A DNA stretch of 64,000 nt from assembly GCF_900113315.1 (NCBI RefSeq), contig NZ_FOZG01000001.1, positions 1,488,001-1,552,000 on the forward strand, given 5' to 3'. A model generated the notes under the pieces. The model saw nothing but the letters and a program-made list of their open reading frames with translations. It ran no database searches and had not been told where the DNA came from. This document shows, piece by piece, positions 27,409-36,543 of the stretch (its first letter is position 1; each line of letters begins with the position of its first letter). A program made the position numbers and the translations under genes. This DNA is from Sphingomonas jatrophae (GTDB lineage Bacteria > Pseudomonadota > Alphaproteobacteria > Sphingomonadales > Sphingomonadaceae).

Positions 27409-28311
27409 ATGAGCGCTGAGCCGGGCGTTCCCGCGGGGCGCTTCACCCGCTTCATGGGGATCGACTGGTCGGGCGCGGCGGTGGAGCGGCCGCCGGGTCT
27501 CGCCGTGGCGGAGGCCGAGGCGGGCCGCGGGCCGCCGCACCTGATCCGCCAGGATCGGGGCTGGTCCCGCGAGGACGTGCTCGCGCGCTTGCGAATGGCG
27601 GCGGAGACAGGCGAGGCGCTGCTGATCGGCATCGACTTCTCTCCCGCCTTGCCCTTCGCCGATCGCGGCGCCTACTTCCCCGGCGAGGCGTGGAGCCCGC
27701 CGGATGCGCGGAGCCTCTGGGCGCTGGTCGACGCGATCTGCCGCGGCGACGCGCATCTCGCCGCCACCGCCTTGCCGCGCCACGCCGCCGCGCACTTCCG
27801 CCGGCAAGAGGGCCGCACCGTGCTGACGGGCGACGCGTTCGAGCAACCTTCCGGCAGGCTGCGCGTGGTGGAGGCGGAAACGCGGCGTCGGCGGCTGGGC
27901 AATGCCACCTCCGGCTTCAACCTGATCGGGGCGGCGCAGGTCGGCCGCGCCAGCCTGACCGGCATGCGGCTGCTGCACCGGCTGGCCGGTCGCGTGCCGA
28001 TCTGGCCGTTCGATCCGGTGCCGCCGCAAGGCCCGCTGATCGTGGAGGTCTATAGCGCCATCGCGGCGGTGGCGGCGGGCATGGTGCCCGGCCGCACCAA
28101 GCTGCGCGACGCGACGGCGCTGGATGGCGCGCTGGCGGCACTCGGCAGCGCCCCGGCCGCCCCCCTGCCCCGCTATGACGACCATTCGACCGACGCCATG
28201 CTGATCGCCGCATGGCTGCGCCGCGTCCACACAAGCGCCGCTTTATGGCGGCCTGCCCTCCTCGACGACACGCTCGCACGCACCGAAGGCTGGACCTTCG
28301 GGCTGGACTGA
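27409..28311 (+). CDS. conserved protein with RNase H-like (DUF429-type) motifs
   Basis: A 300-aa protein of unknown function. It has spaced acidic motifs like the RNase H/actin-like DUF429 fold: FMGIDWSGA near the N-terminus (about 15-22), IGIDFSPALPF (about 72-82), a glutamate in LIVEVYSA (about 212) and DDHSTDAMLIAAWL (about 260-273). It closes with ARTEGWTFGLD, and DUF429 proteins often end EGWIFG. If the fold is right it may be a nuclease or nucleotide-binding protein. The start at 27409 gives MSAEPG. It sits between typA and a tRNA gene. Confidence 0.6.
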   Translation: MSAEPGVPAGRFTRFMGIDWSGAAVERPPGLAVAEAEAGRGPPHLIRQDRGWSREDVLARLRMAAETGEALLIGIDFSPALPFADRGAYFPGEAWSPPDARSLWALVDAICRGDAHLAATALPRHAAAHFRRQEGRTVLTGDAFEQPSGRLRVVEAETRRRRLGNATSGFNLIGAAQVGRASLTGMRLLHRLAGRVPIWPFDPVPPQGPLIVEVYSAIAAVAAGMVPGRTKLRDATALDGALAALGSAPAAPLPRYDDHSTDAMLIAAWLRRVHTSAALWRPALLDDTLARTEGWTFGLD

Positions 28312-28328
28312 CGCAAGGCTGGCAGCGG

Positions 28329-28404
28329 GCCGGCCTAGCTCAGCTGGTAGAGCATCCGCCTTGTAAGCGGGAGGTCGTCGGTTCGAGTCCGACGGCCGGC
28401 ACCA
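28329..28404 (+). tRNA. tRNA-Thr (anticodon TGT)
   Basis: A 76-nt cloverleaf: acceptor GCCGGCC (28329-28335) with GGCCGGC (28394-28400), D-arm GCTC/GAGC, anticodon stem TCCGC/GCGGG (one T-G pair) with loop CTTGTAA placing TGT in the anticodon, T-loop TTCGAGT, and an encoded ACCA end. It reads ACA threonine codons. It marks the boundary between core genes and the patchy region to its right. Confidence 0.97.
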
Positions 28405-28972
28405 CGCAGTCGCCCGTCTCCTGCCTAACCGGCTGGCTGACGGCACTCGCCAGAGAAGCGCCTGGTTTCCGTAGCTTTGCGGCAGCGCATCACGGGCAAG
28501 CGAGGACAGGAGCCGCTTTCTCCGCCGAGATGACGCGCAAAGTGGCCGCGCATCTCTGCTGGCTTGAAAAATGCCCTAGATTCTTTCGCGAGGGCCTAAG
28601 GGCGGTTCCTCTGCAGCAATTGGAACGAGAACGCGCGCCATCTCGGGCGCGCGCAGGTTCGATCGGTTGAAGCGACAGGCAAAGCCGAGCACACGGCGTT
28701 GCTCCCGTAAGTCAAGCGCGATGGCCTCAGCGCGCAGCAGCTTGCGGGCGGTCAGCGGAGGCGCACGCGTCAGTGATGGCCAAGGTAAAGATCGCAAGCC
28801 GAGCGCTCGCCACGTTTGCAAACGCAGCCTTGAACGAGCGGTGATGGCGTCCGCTTAGAGCCTTGGATCTCCTCTCTGAGCCTAGGCCAGCCGAATCACC
28901 GATGTATGCCTGGGCGATTTCGTGCCCGCCTACTCCATGTGCTGCGGCCTGCAAGAGACACCGCAAACGGCC
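28405..28972. other. 568-bp region without a supported gene
   Basis: Short open frames exist on both strands (for example 28667-28858 forward and 28576-28821 reverse), but none has a recognisable domain, a convincing start signal or a codon pattern like its neighbours. It lies just downstream of a tRNA, a usual site for inserted and decayed DNA. I see no integrase, repeat of the tRNA end or insertion sequence. Confidence 0.6.
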
Positions 28973-30328
28973 TTAGGGCAGCGCCGCCGCCACATCCGCG
29001 GTGAAGCGGGCGATATCGAACCGAGCCGCACCTGAATCCTCGCCGCGGCGGACGATGACGAGACGCCGCGACGGGATAACCATGATAAATTGACCGCGAT
29101 TGCCCTGCGCTGCGAAGCTGCCTGGGGGCAGGCCCTGCTCAGGCCCGAACAGCCACATGGTTGCGCCGTACCCCGGACCGCTCGCCGGTTGAGGGCCGCT
29201 CGGCGTCGTCATGGCACGTACCCAGCCCTTGGGCAGCAGGCGCTTGCCCGCCCAGACGCCATCCTGCAGCCAGAACAGACCCAGCCTGGCGAGATCGCGT
29301 GCAGTCGACCAGACCTGGCTCGAGAGGATGTAGTTGCCGTGCCAGTCCGTCTCGGCGACGGTATGCGCCATGCCGAGTGGACCAAACAGGCTGCCGGGCA
29401 GCGCGCGATAACGCTCCTCGCCGATCGCCTGCCGCGTTGCGTACATGGCGAGCAGGATATCGTTGTTGGCATAGCGGAAGCGCGTGCCCGGCGAGACCTC
29501 CAGCGGCCAGGCCACCGCCTGCTCGTCCACGGTCGTGCCGCCGAAGTAGATCGCGTCCGTTCGATTGCCAGCCGTATCGCTGTGCAGTCCCGACGCCATG
29601 CGCAGGAGGTGGTCGATCGTGATGCGGCGCCGCGGATCACCAACTCGCCATTCCGCGATCGTGGCGGGAGCACCCACTGCCCCCGCATCGGCCAGTCCCA
29701 CGAGCGTTCCCGCAATCGACTTGCCGACAGACCATGTACGGTTGGAGACGAACGGGCCGAAGCCGGCGCCATATTGCTCCGCCAGCACACGCCCATCCTT
29801 CACCACCAGCAAGCCAACGGTCTTGGTGCCGGCGCCATAGGTGTTGCCGAAGGCGCCGCCGACGGTACCCGCCAGCCGTGCCGAGGGCCGCGGTGCAATG
29901 CCCGCGTCGCCCTGCGGCCATGGGCGGGCATCCGCATCAGGGATGCCAGCTGCGGGCGCAGGCAAGCGCGCAGGCGCGGCCTCGCTACCGATTGGCTGGG
30001 TGACGCACCCTTGCCCACGGGTCCATGCTGCGCGCCGCGGCGGCATGCGTGAGTCGAACGCCACTGAGACGCTGTGCTGCTCGCGGTCGATCTGCGCAGA
30101 CAATGTGGGCACGATCCCGGCATATTCGGGATAGATACCGGCGAGCTCGTCCGCGTCGATCTGCGCAGGGGTGCGCCCCCCGTTGAAGATGCCGGAGCAG
30201 TAAAGGGCCGCCTTATACCCCGCGGCGACTGCGCGCTGATAGGCGCCCGGTGAGGGCTGCGGAACGACTTGGGCCTGTGCGGCGGCGGGGAGGAGCAGGA
30301 TGAGGCAGGCAGCTAGCAGGGTGCGCAT
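28973..30328 (-). CDS. exported serine hydrolase, class C beta-lactamase fold
   Basis: A 451-aa protein with a signal peptide (MRTLLAACLILLLPAAAQAQ). It has the SxxK nucleophile motif in WSVGKSIAG (S200, K203), a YxN motif in RFRYANND (about 285) and an RGQF segment near the C-terminus. It resembles beta-lactamase-related serine hydrolases of the 6-aminohexanoate-dimer hydrolase (NylB) or EstB type. Such enzymes cut esters or small amides, usually in the periplasm. An N-terminal extension of about 150 residues with one cysteine pair precedes the catalytic domain. The physiological substrate cannot be predicted. Confidence 0.85.
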   Translation of the reverse strand: MRTLLAACLILLLPAAAQAQVVPQPSPGAYQRAVAAGYKAALYCSGIFNGGRTPAQIDADELAGIYPEYAGIVPTLSAQIDREQHSVSVAFDSRMPPRRAAWTRGQGCVTQPIGSEAAPARLPAPAAGIPDADARPWPQGDAGIAPRPSARLAGTVGGAFGNTYGAGTKTVGLLVVKDGRVLAEQYGAGFGPFVSNRTWSVGKSIAGTLVGLADAGAVGAPATIAEWRVGDPRRRITIDHLLRMASGLHSDTAGNRTDAIYFGGTTVDEQAVAWPLEVSPGTRFRYANNDILLAMYATRQAIGEERYRALPGSLFGPLGMAHTVAETDWHGNYILSSQVWSTARDLARLGLFWLQDGVWAGKRLLPKGWVRAMTTPSGPQPASGPGYGATMWLFGPEQGLPPGSFAAQGNRGQFIMVIPSRRLVIVRRGEDSGAARFDIARFTADVAAALP

Positions 30329-30340
30329 GCCCGCCTCTTC

Positions 30341-30530
30341 TCATTTGGCCGGGACATCAGCAACCCGCCCGTGAAACAATTGGTCGAACACGAATTTCAG
30401 CCAGCTGAGCTCTTGAACGCGGATATGCCCGGCGCCCTGCCATTGTATCGATCCACTCGGAAACGACAGGCGACCAGCTTTCGCTATGCGCTCAACGACG
30501 AACAAATCGAGACCTGATATCCTTCCACAT
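30341..30530 (-). pseudogene. possible C-terminal gene fragment, family not recognised
   Basis: The leftward frame from about 30530 encodes roughly 60 residues that read like a natural C-terminus (VVERIAKAGRL, GAGHIRVQELSWLKFVFDQLF, ending ADVPAK and a stop). The frame has no start of its own and upstream the same frame is antisense to the DUF885 gene. It may be the tail of a hydrolase whose front has been lost. I could not place the family, so this rests on composition only. Confidence 0.3.
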
Positions 30531-30592
30531 CTGATCGTACTCCTTGCGGGCGGCGCTTCGAAGGGTCGGACCGCCGGCCGGTCCGCGAGACG

Positions 30593-30762
30593 ATCGGCCG
30601 CAAGCGCGCGCATGCCGAGGCGAAGCTCGGCCCCGCTTTCGACCAGGGCAATTCGATGTCGTGTTGGGGCTTGGCTCCGTGCCGCTGCCCGTGCTTGAGG
30701 CGGAGTTCGATCGCTGGATCGCCGAGGGCAGCAGGAATGCGGGTAAGGATGCCGCCGGCTGA
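30593..30762 (+). pseudogene. decayed 3' end of a second DUF885 peptidase gene
   Basis: The translation IGRKRAHAEAKLGPAFDQG (one frame), then QFDVVLGLGSVPLPVLE and FDRWIAEGS after a +/-1 shift near 30650, lines up with the last ~50 residues of the intact DUF885 protein at 30791-32569 (RRKRADAEAKLGAKFDQ ... LNLGSVPLPVLEQQIDGWIA). It ends in a stop at 30760-30762. This is what remains of a tandem paralog; the rest has been deleted or has diverged beyond recognition. Confidence 0.8.
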
Positions 30763-30790
30763 ACGGTCCAGGGATATCGAGAAGAGGGGA

Positions 30791-32569
30791 ATGATCGTGC
30801 TCAAGCAAGTCTCCGCCATCGCGCTGGCTTTCGCAGCGTCCGGCGCCATTGCCGCGCCCGCGCAGCCCGCCGCACCTGCCGCCGCCCCCGGCAGCGCCGA
30901 CGCGCAGCTGCGCCAGCTCTACGAGACGGAGTGGGCATGGCGGCAGAAGGAGCTTGCGCGCCTGCCCGATGACGAGCCGTGGATGGCGGGGGACGATCAC
31001 TTCCCCAAGGTCGATCCCGCCAGCCAGCAGGCGCGCATCGCTTACTGGCAGAAGACGCTCGCCGCGCTGGACCGCATCCCGGTCGATCGCCTCTCGCCCG
31101 AGGAGCGGATCAACGCCGCCGTTTTCCGCACTAGCCTGGAAGCGTTCGTGGCGGATGGGCCGTTCCGAGTGTGGGAGATGCCGTTCAACGCGGACAGCAA
31201 TTTCTGGTCGGGCATTGCGCCGCGCGCCGCCTATGCCAAGCCGGAGCAGTATCGCCGCTATCTCGGCCGGTTGCGCGATCTACCGCGCTATTTCGACGAG
31301 CAGATCGCCAACATGCGCGCCGGCCTCGCGCGCGGCTTCAGCGTGCCCAAGGCGACGCTCGGCGGGCGTGACGCGTCCATCGCCGCCTACACCGTCGCCG
31401 ATCCCGCAACGAACCCCTTCTACGCGCCGTTCGAGAAGATGCCCGCCACCATCCCCGCGGCCGAGCAGGCGGCGATGCAGGCCGAGGCGCGCCAGCTGAT
31501 CACCGGCACGGTGGTGCCCGCATACGCCAAGCTGCTCGATTTCTACCGCAACGAGTATCTGGCGAAGACGCGCACCACGCTGGCGGCCGAGAAGATGCCG
31601 GGCGGCGCGGCCTTCTACCAGGCCCAGATCCACCAGTTCACCACTCTGGATCTCACCGCCGAGCAGATCCATGCCATCGGCCTCAAGGAAGTCGCGCGCA
31701 TCACCGCGGAGATGGAGGCGGCGAAGGCGAAGGCGGGCTTCACCGGCACGCTGGATGCGTTCAAGCAGTTCCTGCGCACCGATCCGCAATTCTACGCCAA
31801 GACGCCGGACGAGCTGATGGGCGTCTCCGCCTATATCGCCAAGCGGATGGACGGGGAGCTGAAGAACACCATCGGCTTCCTGCCGCGCTACCGCTTCACC
31901 ATCCGGCCGGTGCCCGATGCGATCGCGCCCTTCTACACGGCGGGCCGTGGCGGTCTGGAAAGCTGCCTGATGAACACGCACAATTTGTCGGTGCGCCCGC
32001 TTTACCAGATCCCGGCGCTAACGCTGCATGAATGCGTGCCCGGCCACAGCTTCCAGGCCGCGGTCGCGCGGGAGGGGCCGAACCGCCCCGAATTCCGCAA
32101 GCAGACCTATTTCTCCGGCTATGGCGAAGGCTGGGGCCTCTACACCGAATGGCTGGGCACGGTGGCTGGCATCTACCGCACGCCCTATGAGGATTTCGGC
32201 CGCCTTTCCTATGAGATGTGGCGCGCCTGCCGGCTGGTGATCGACACCGGCATCCACCATTATGGCTGGAGCCGCGACAAGGCGATCGACTATCTCCTCG
32301 CCAACACCGCACTATCCCGCCACGAGGTTGAAACGGAGGTGGATCGCTACATCAGCTGGCCGGGCCAGGCGCTGGCCTACAAGCTCGGCGAGATGACGAT
32401 CCGTCGCAAGCGCGCCGATGCCGAGGCGAAGCTGGGCGCAAAGTTCGACCAGCGCTGGTTCCACGATTTGATCCTGAACCTGGGCTCGGTGCCGCTCCCG
32501 GTGCTGGAACAGCAGATCGACGGCTGGATCGCCGCCGGCGGCCCAGACACGCTCGCCGACCGCAAATAG
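30791..32569 (+). CDS. exported DUF885-family metallopeptidase
   Basis: A 592-aa protein with a signal peptide (about 1-22, LAFAASGAIAAPA). The zinc motif HECVPGH (H413-H419) matches the HExxPGH of DUF885, and GEGWGLYTEWLG a little downstream supplies the third-ligand glutamate. The C-terminus has the family block LNLGSVPLPVLEQQIDGWI. DUF885 proteins are thermolysin/carboxypeptidase-like metallopeptidases acting on peptides in the periplasm. The start at 30791 follows GAGGGGA closely. A decayed paralog lies immediately upstream, and two other DUF885 genes lie at 58287 and 60595. Confidence 0.88.
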   Translation: MIVLKQVSAIALAFAASGAIAAPAQPAAPAAAPGSADAQLRQLYETEWAWRQKELARLPDDEPWMAGDDHFPKVDPASQQARIAYWQKTLAALDRIPVDRLSPEERINAAVFRTSLEAFVADGPFRVWEMPFNADSNFWSGIAPRAAYAKPEQYRRYLGRLRDLPRYFDEQIANMRAGLARGFSVPKATLGGRDASIAAYTVADPATNPFYAPFEKMPATIPAAEQAAMQAEARQLITGTVVPAYAKLLDFYRNEYLAKTRTTLAAEKMPGGAAFYQAQIHQFTTLDLTAEQIHAIGLKEVARITAEMEAAKAKAGFTGTLDAFKQFLRTDPQFYAKTPDELMGVSAYIAKRMDGELKNTIGFLPRYRFTIRPVPDAIAPFYTAGRGGLESCLMNTHNLSVRPLYQIPALTLHECVPGHSFQAAVAREGPNRPEFRKQTYFSGYGEGWGLYTEWLGTVAGIYRTPYEDFGRLSYEMWRACRLVIDTGIHHYGWSRDKAIDYLLANTALSRHEVETEVDRYISWPGQALAYKLGEMTIRRKRADAEAKLGAKFDQRWFHDLILNLGSVPLPVLEQQIDGWIAAGGPDTLADRK

Positions 32570-32593
32570 GCCTACCCTCGTGATCGCGAGGAG

Positions 32594-32633
32594 CGAAGCG
32601 ACGAAGCGACGAAGCGACGAAGCGACGAAGCGA
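32594..32633. repeat. five perfect tandem copies of an 8-bp unit
   Basis: CGAAGCGA is repeated five times without a mismatch just after the DUF885 gene, and the bases before it (GAGGAG) look like a part copy. It lies outside coding sequence. Frames read through it give Ser-Arg-Phe-Val runs that are not real proteins. Confidence 0.95.
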
Positions 32634-32787
32634 TCCAGCACCCTGGAGTGCGATACGGCGCCAGTAATAGACGGCGCCTCGGCACTCGACGTTCTGGATT
32701 GCAGGCACGGCATCTCCGCATGGAGCCGTCACACCCACCGACGCGCTCCAGTGGCTCCAACCAATTTGTTGCGCGCTAAAGAGTGTC

Positions 32788-33345
32788 TTAAATAGCGATT
32801 TGGCTGTGCACCGCGTCAAGCTCGAACACGTCTACCTGCCCCAGCGCATCAGCGAGAGTAGGACCGCAACCTCTGCTTGAGGCAAGCTCCCTGCTCCTCG
32901 ACATAACGCGGCATGAGTCCGTCAATGCCGCATTGTGCTCATCAATGTATGACTGACGGCAGGGGCGCACCGCTCGCGCTTGTTCGAAAAGCGGATCCAG
33001 AGACTTGGGCGATTCCTGCCAGTCATCAGCGCGGAGATCATTTGTAGGAAGATCTTGTACCGCAGGACTCGTCCACGAAGGACCAGGGTGACGTCGCACG
33101 TCGGCCGCTGGAGCCATAGCACCGGTACCGCTGAACGGCACGTTGATCTGCAGCCAGCGCCCATCTCGCATTCGCGTCCGCTTGCCATACAGATTGGCTT
33201 GCAACGCCGTTGACCGGACGAGGCCCTGATCGAGCGGATCAACATGCAGCCGCTTGAGCTTCACCGCATCGAACAGCGAATCTTCTACGCTTTTACAAAC
33301 AAATGCCAATCGATTGTCAGGCAGATTTGAAACCGTCCTGCCCAA
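32788..33345 (-). CDS. hypothetical protein, 185 aa, atypical codon use
   Basis: An uninterrupted leftward frame without signal peptide or membrane segment. Codon choice is clearly less GC-rich at third positions than in the core genes (many CCT, TCA, GAT, AAT codons), as expected for transferred DNA or a non-coding frame. I recognise no domain. The best argument for it is its length in a low-GC stretch with no better frame on either strand. Confidence 0.35.
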   Translation of the reverse strand: MGRTVSNLPDNRLAFVCKSVEDSLFDAVKLKRLHVDPLDQGLVRSTALQANLYGKRTRMRDGRWLQINVPFSGTGAMAPAADVRRHPGPSWTSPAVQDLPTNDLRADDWQESPKSLDPLFEQARAVRPCRQSYIDEHNAALTDSCRVMSRSRELASSRGCGPTLADALGQVDVFELDAVHSQIAI

Positions 33346-34130
33346 ATCGCCGTCCCACTTGGCCCTGTAGAGCTTGAACGCCCAGGGATATCTCAGAAGT
33401 CATTTGCTTATAAGATATACGTCTTGTACGGCAACCTCCACAATACGGAAGCACATCACAGATGTCGATGTTACCAGCTTGGACATACGCCTCAGCGACA
33501 GGTTCAATCGCCTTGGCGATCATGGAGCTTTTTCTGCGTTGATAGGTACGGTGAGTTGCTTGGTGCCTTCATGTTATGGCGAATTGCGGCCGGCAAGAAC
33601 AATTACCATGAAAGCGTCGAATGCCCAAAGGCCAGCTAAGCGCCAGGCGAGTTGTCCTCGTCGCGTCCCATCCAGACCATGGCTAACGCCTACCCTGCCC
33701 TCAACGGCGCAACTGGCGCAGGCTTCTCGCATGAGGGCACGATAATAGACATCTCCGCGCCGCCTTGATGGGGTTCTCGCGACTCAGCTCCCGCACCATC
33801 GGCGTAGTGAGCGCCTTGGCGTGCGCCATCAATCGGGCGTCGGCCAACCTCCAATATCAGACATCCTGCGGCCGATCTCCCGAACGTCCGCTCACGCCCG
33901 GAAGGCAACGTTCACGGTGGCTTGAGCTACCCGCAATTGGGTGTTGGTCAAGGTGCAGCCACAGGCCAGGCCTGAACTGGAGATCGAATGTCAGCTTGCG
34001 GAAGTGGGGACGGGGACTCCCGCAATTGCTTCGCTCCGTCGGAGGGCTCGCCGAAGCCTCTTCCGCACGGCCGATTTCCACGAGTCATCGCATCTAGTAA
34101 GCGCAGGTCAAATCATTGAACTTAAAACAC
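33346..34130. other. 785-bp AT-richer region without a supported gene
   Basis: Several frames of 60-120 codons overlap each other here on both strands, none with a recognisable domain or good start. Composition is lower in GC than the flanking core. It may hold eroded genes from an old insertion; I see no transposase, terminal repeat or integrase. Confidence 0.5.
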
Positions 34131-35213
34131 TTACGTGATCATCTGGCGACTTGATACTCGTGGCAGCCTAGCTTGAGGGAGATCCAGAATATCACCGAAG
34201 CTAATCGGATGAGCGGTCAAAGTGGGGTGTGGCGAATAGCCGGCTTGCCAGAACTTGTATTCGGCGCTGTTTCGCGCGATGCTCATGCTGAAGAGTCGCC
34301 GAGGATGAGGCGATCGGTTGTCGGGCCCGGCATGGAGCAGGTCACTTTGGTACAGGATGACCGTACCCTTGCGCGGCGCCGTCTGCACCAAGTGGAACAG
34401 GTTTCTGATGACCTTACGGTGGCGATAAAGCTTCCACAACGTTCTTGGCCCCAGATTACGTCGACTGAATTGTGAGTTCTTTCCTAAGATAAAGCGCATC
34501 AGGTTCGGTTGGTGCTCATCCCACTTTCTGGAGAGCACTCGGTCACGGAATTCACCCGGCGCCAAAAGCGCTTTTCTTTGACTAAGTAGGCGCCACAGCT
34601 TCGCCAAGTTGTAGCAAAATATGTGAAAGTTTGTTTTTACTCGGAACAGCTCCATCAACTCACGGGACTTGTCGCCACGCTCCCGGTCGGCGGTGCCGTC
34701 GAAGTGCGTACCTGGAATAAACACCGTCCCGCCCTGTCGCTCTGACACATCTGTGACGGCGGCGAAAAGGCTGATCACGCCGGCTGGATCGCGATGAATA
34801 TATTGATGCGATGAGCCGAGATAGCTGGTCAATGTGGTGATCTCGAGAAGCGGGTGTGACCGCTCACAGTACGCGGAAATGATGCCCTCGAGACGCTGGC
34901 ACAACATAGCCGCAAAGCTGACTACAACCCGGGTCGACGGGAGAGAGCAGAAGTCGCGACGCACATAGCGATTGTCGGTCTCGCTTGCGAATGAGCACCG
35001 GGCCCGATCGGGGTCTTCGATGGTTCGGCGTATCAGTTCCAGGCCAACATCCGCCTCTTCGTTGGACAAGAGGTTCGTGAGGATAACGAAGCCGTTGCTT
35101 TTCATCACCGCCAAGGCTTGTCGTGCGCAGACCCCCGTAAGCTTGCCGCCGGCATCCAAGACAGCAGGCACTTCGAACAGAGATGTATCGGTCGAGACCT
35201 TAAGCTCTTTCAT
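34131..35213 (-). CDS. phytanoyl-CoA dioxygenase (PhyH)-like Fe(II)/2-oxoglutarate oxygenase
   Basis: A 360-aa protein with the PhyH double-stranded beta-helix pattern: GFVILTNLLS at the N-terminus, an HxD iron motif in YIHRDPAG (H140, D142), GGTVFIPGTHFDG, and a distal histidine and arginine in LLHAGPDN...PRRLFSMSIA (H294, R305/R306), the usual third iron ligand and 2-oxoglutarate anchor. Members hydroxylate small molecules, lipids or natural products. There is a helical insertion (about 175-275) between the metal motifs. It lies 109 bp after an acetyltransferase gene on the same strand, so they may form an operon. The substrate is unknown. Confidence 0.82.
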   Translation of the reverse strand: MKELKVSTDTSLFEVPAVLDAGGKLTGVCARQALAVMKSNGFVILTNLLSNEEADVGLELIRRTIEDPDRARCSFASETDNRYVRRDFCSLPSTRVVVSFAAMLCQRLEGIISAYCERSHPLLEITTLTSYLGSSHQYIHRDPAGVISLFAAVTDVSERQGGTVFIPGTHFDGTADRERGDKSRELMELFRVKTNFHIFCYNLAKLWRLLSQRKALLAPGEFRDRVLSRKWDEHQPNLMRFILGKNSQFSRRNLGPRTLWKLYRHRKVIRNLFHLVQTAPRKGTVILYQSDLLHAGPDNRSPHPRRLFSMSIARNSAEYKFWQAGYSPHPTLTAHPISFGDILDLPQARLPRVSSRQMIT

Positions 35214-35322
35214 GCCCTCTGCCTCGTAATGATCCGACGCCCTTCATGACCGGCAATTTGTCGTCACATACCTGTCCGGCAGTCTTGGACCGTGCGGAAC
35301 CAGGTCGATCCGACGGGCTCGA

Positions 35323-36543
35323 TCAGCGCGTTGGTGTTTGAGCGGTGCCCCTCGTGGCGCATCCCGTGCTGGCCGCGACCGCTGTCGCCGCGATGGCGGC
35401 GGCGGCGGCGACCTGGGCCACGATCCGCTTGCGGCGCCGGCGCGCATCCGCGCTCGCGCGAAAGTCGGGACACGCAAGCTCCGACATCGGGCCCCATTTG
35501 AAGCTGAGCAGCCGGCCGATCGACCGGTTTCGTACGAACAGCAAATCGATCATCTGCGAACCCGCAACCGCGCCCATCTCCCGCTTGTAGCCGCTGTCGC
35601 CAACGCCCAGATCTACCGTCTGCACGCCCTGACGGGCAGCCCATTCGAGCTGACGATATGTGACAATCTTGCCCGGCCGGCCCGCTGCAAAACGCTCGTC
35701 ATAGCTGCTGGCGATGCTGTACTGACGCTCGCCCGCTCGAAGGTCGAAGGAAAAGGCGGCAGGCTCCCCACCGACGGTCAGGATGGTCGCTGACAGAGCC
35801 TCCGCAATATGGGGATCGCGGACCGCTCGGCGCCACAGCGCACATTGGGCGGGCGCGAGGAACTGCGCGCCGCTGCCATCGCTTCTCCGGCCGACCCAGC
35901 TATTAGCTTCGATTGCCGCCAGCGCCTTGAAGGCCTCTTCGTCCCATGCGGAACCGGTGACGAAGCGGATGTCGAGCTCTCCCTTTTGCGCCAATTGCCG
36001 CTCGTAGTTTTTGAGGCGGCGAAGGGTCGACTTTCTTGGCCAGCCTCCGCCAGTGATTTGATCGCCGACGCTGAGCACAAAGGTGTTTCCGAGCGTTCGA
36101 ACAAGGACCGTCCAGCCCGCGCGAACTGCGGCCTGTTCAAGCATCGTGACAGCCCGGTCTTCCCGCAACACTGGGCCGACCCGCCACACCGGCGAGAGTG
36201 CCCGGCGCACTTGCGGTGCCGACAGCAACGCCTCAAGTTCGGCAGGGAGGGCATCCGCGGCCACAGCGATTGAGCGGAACGGCCAGTAACTGCCCGGGAC
36301 GGCACGGGTGCCGACCAGAGGCGGGCCGATGCCGGCGATCGGTATGGCGGCGACGGCACTGCCGTCCGGTCGCATCGCCAGCACCGTTTGGGCATTCGCT
36401 GCGTCGGCCGCTTCGAACCATGCGGCGCGCATAAAGCAGGATCCGGACCGGGATCGCCGGGCGAGCGCGTCCAGCGCCGGCGAGATCCCTCGGGTGATTG
36501 CGACCCGAATGCCCGCTTCTGGTACGATGCGGCGTTCTAACAC
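35323..36543 (-). CDS. BioF2/CelD-like (GNAT fold) acetyltransferase with C-terminal helix
   Basis: A 406-aa protein resembling the Acetyltransf_6 (BioF2/CelD-like) group. It has a diverged N-terminal half, then RRLKNYERQLAQKG (about 195-210), a middle block ATILTVGGEPAAFSFDLRAG and the C-terminal block YRQLEWAARQGVQTVDLGVGDSGYKREMG. The last 30 residues include a basic patch and a hydrophobic Ala-rich helix. The GTG start at 36543 (VLERRIVPEAG) has GGGAG seven bases upstream; the frame remains open to 36753. Relatives act in polysaccharide or aminoacyl-transfer pathways. It pairs with the PhyH-like gene downstream. Confidence 0.78.
   Translation of the reverse strand: MLERRIVPEAGIRVAITRGISPALDALARRSRSGSCFMRAAWFEAADAANAQTVLAMRPDGSAVAAIPIAGIGPPLVGTRAVPGSYWPFRSIAVAADALPAELEALLSAPQVRRALSPVWRVGPVLREDRAVTMLEQAAVRAGWTVLVRTLGNTFVLSVGDQITGGGWPRKSTLRRLKNYERQLAQKGELDIRFVTGSAWDEEAFKALAAIEANSWVGRRSDGSGAQFLAPAQCALWRRAVRDPHIAEALSATILTVGGEPAAFSFDLRAGERQYSIASSYDERFAAGRPGKIVTYRQLEWAARQGVQTVDLGVGDSGYKREMGAVAGSQMIDLLFVRNRSIGRLLSFKWGPMSELACPDFRASADARRRRKRIVAQVAAAAAIAATAVAASTGCATRGTAQTPTR

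Noticed and set aside
28405-28972. Possible integrated element at the tRNA-Thr 3' end
   Set aside because: No integrase, no repeat of the tRNA end and no recognisable mobile gene could be seen in the window.
32594-32633. CRISPR array
   Set aside because: The unit is an 8-bp tandem repeat without spacers and no cas genes are in the window.
32580-32713. Ser/Arg/Phe-rich small protein through the octamer repeat
   Set aside because: The apparent protein comes from translating a tandem DNA repeat; there is no start signal or domain.
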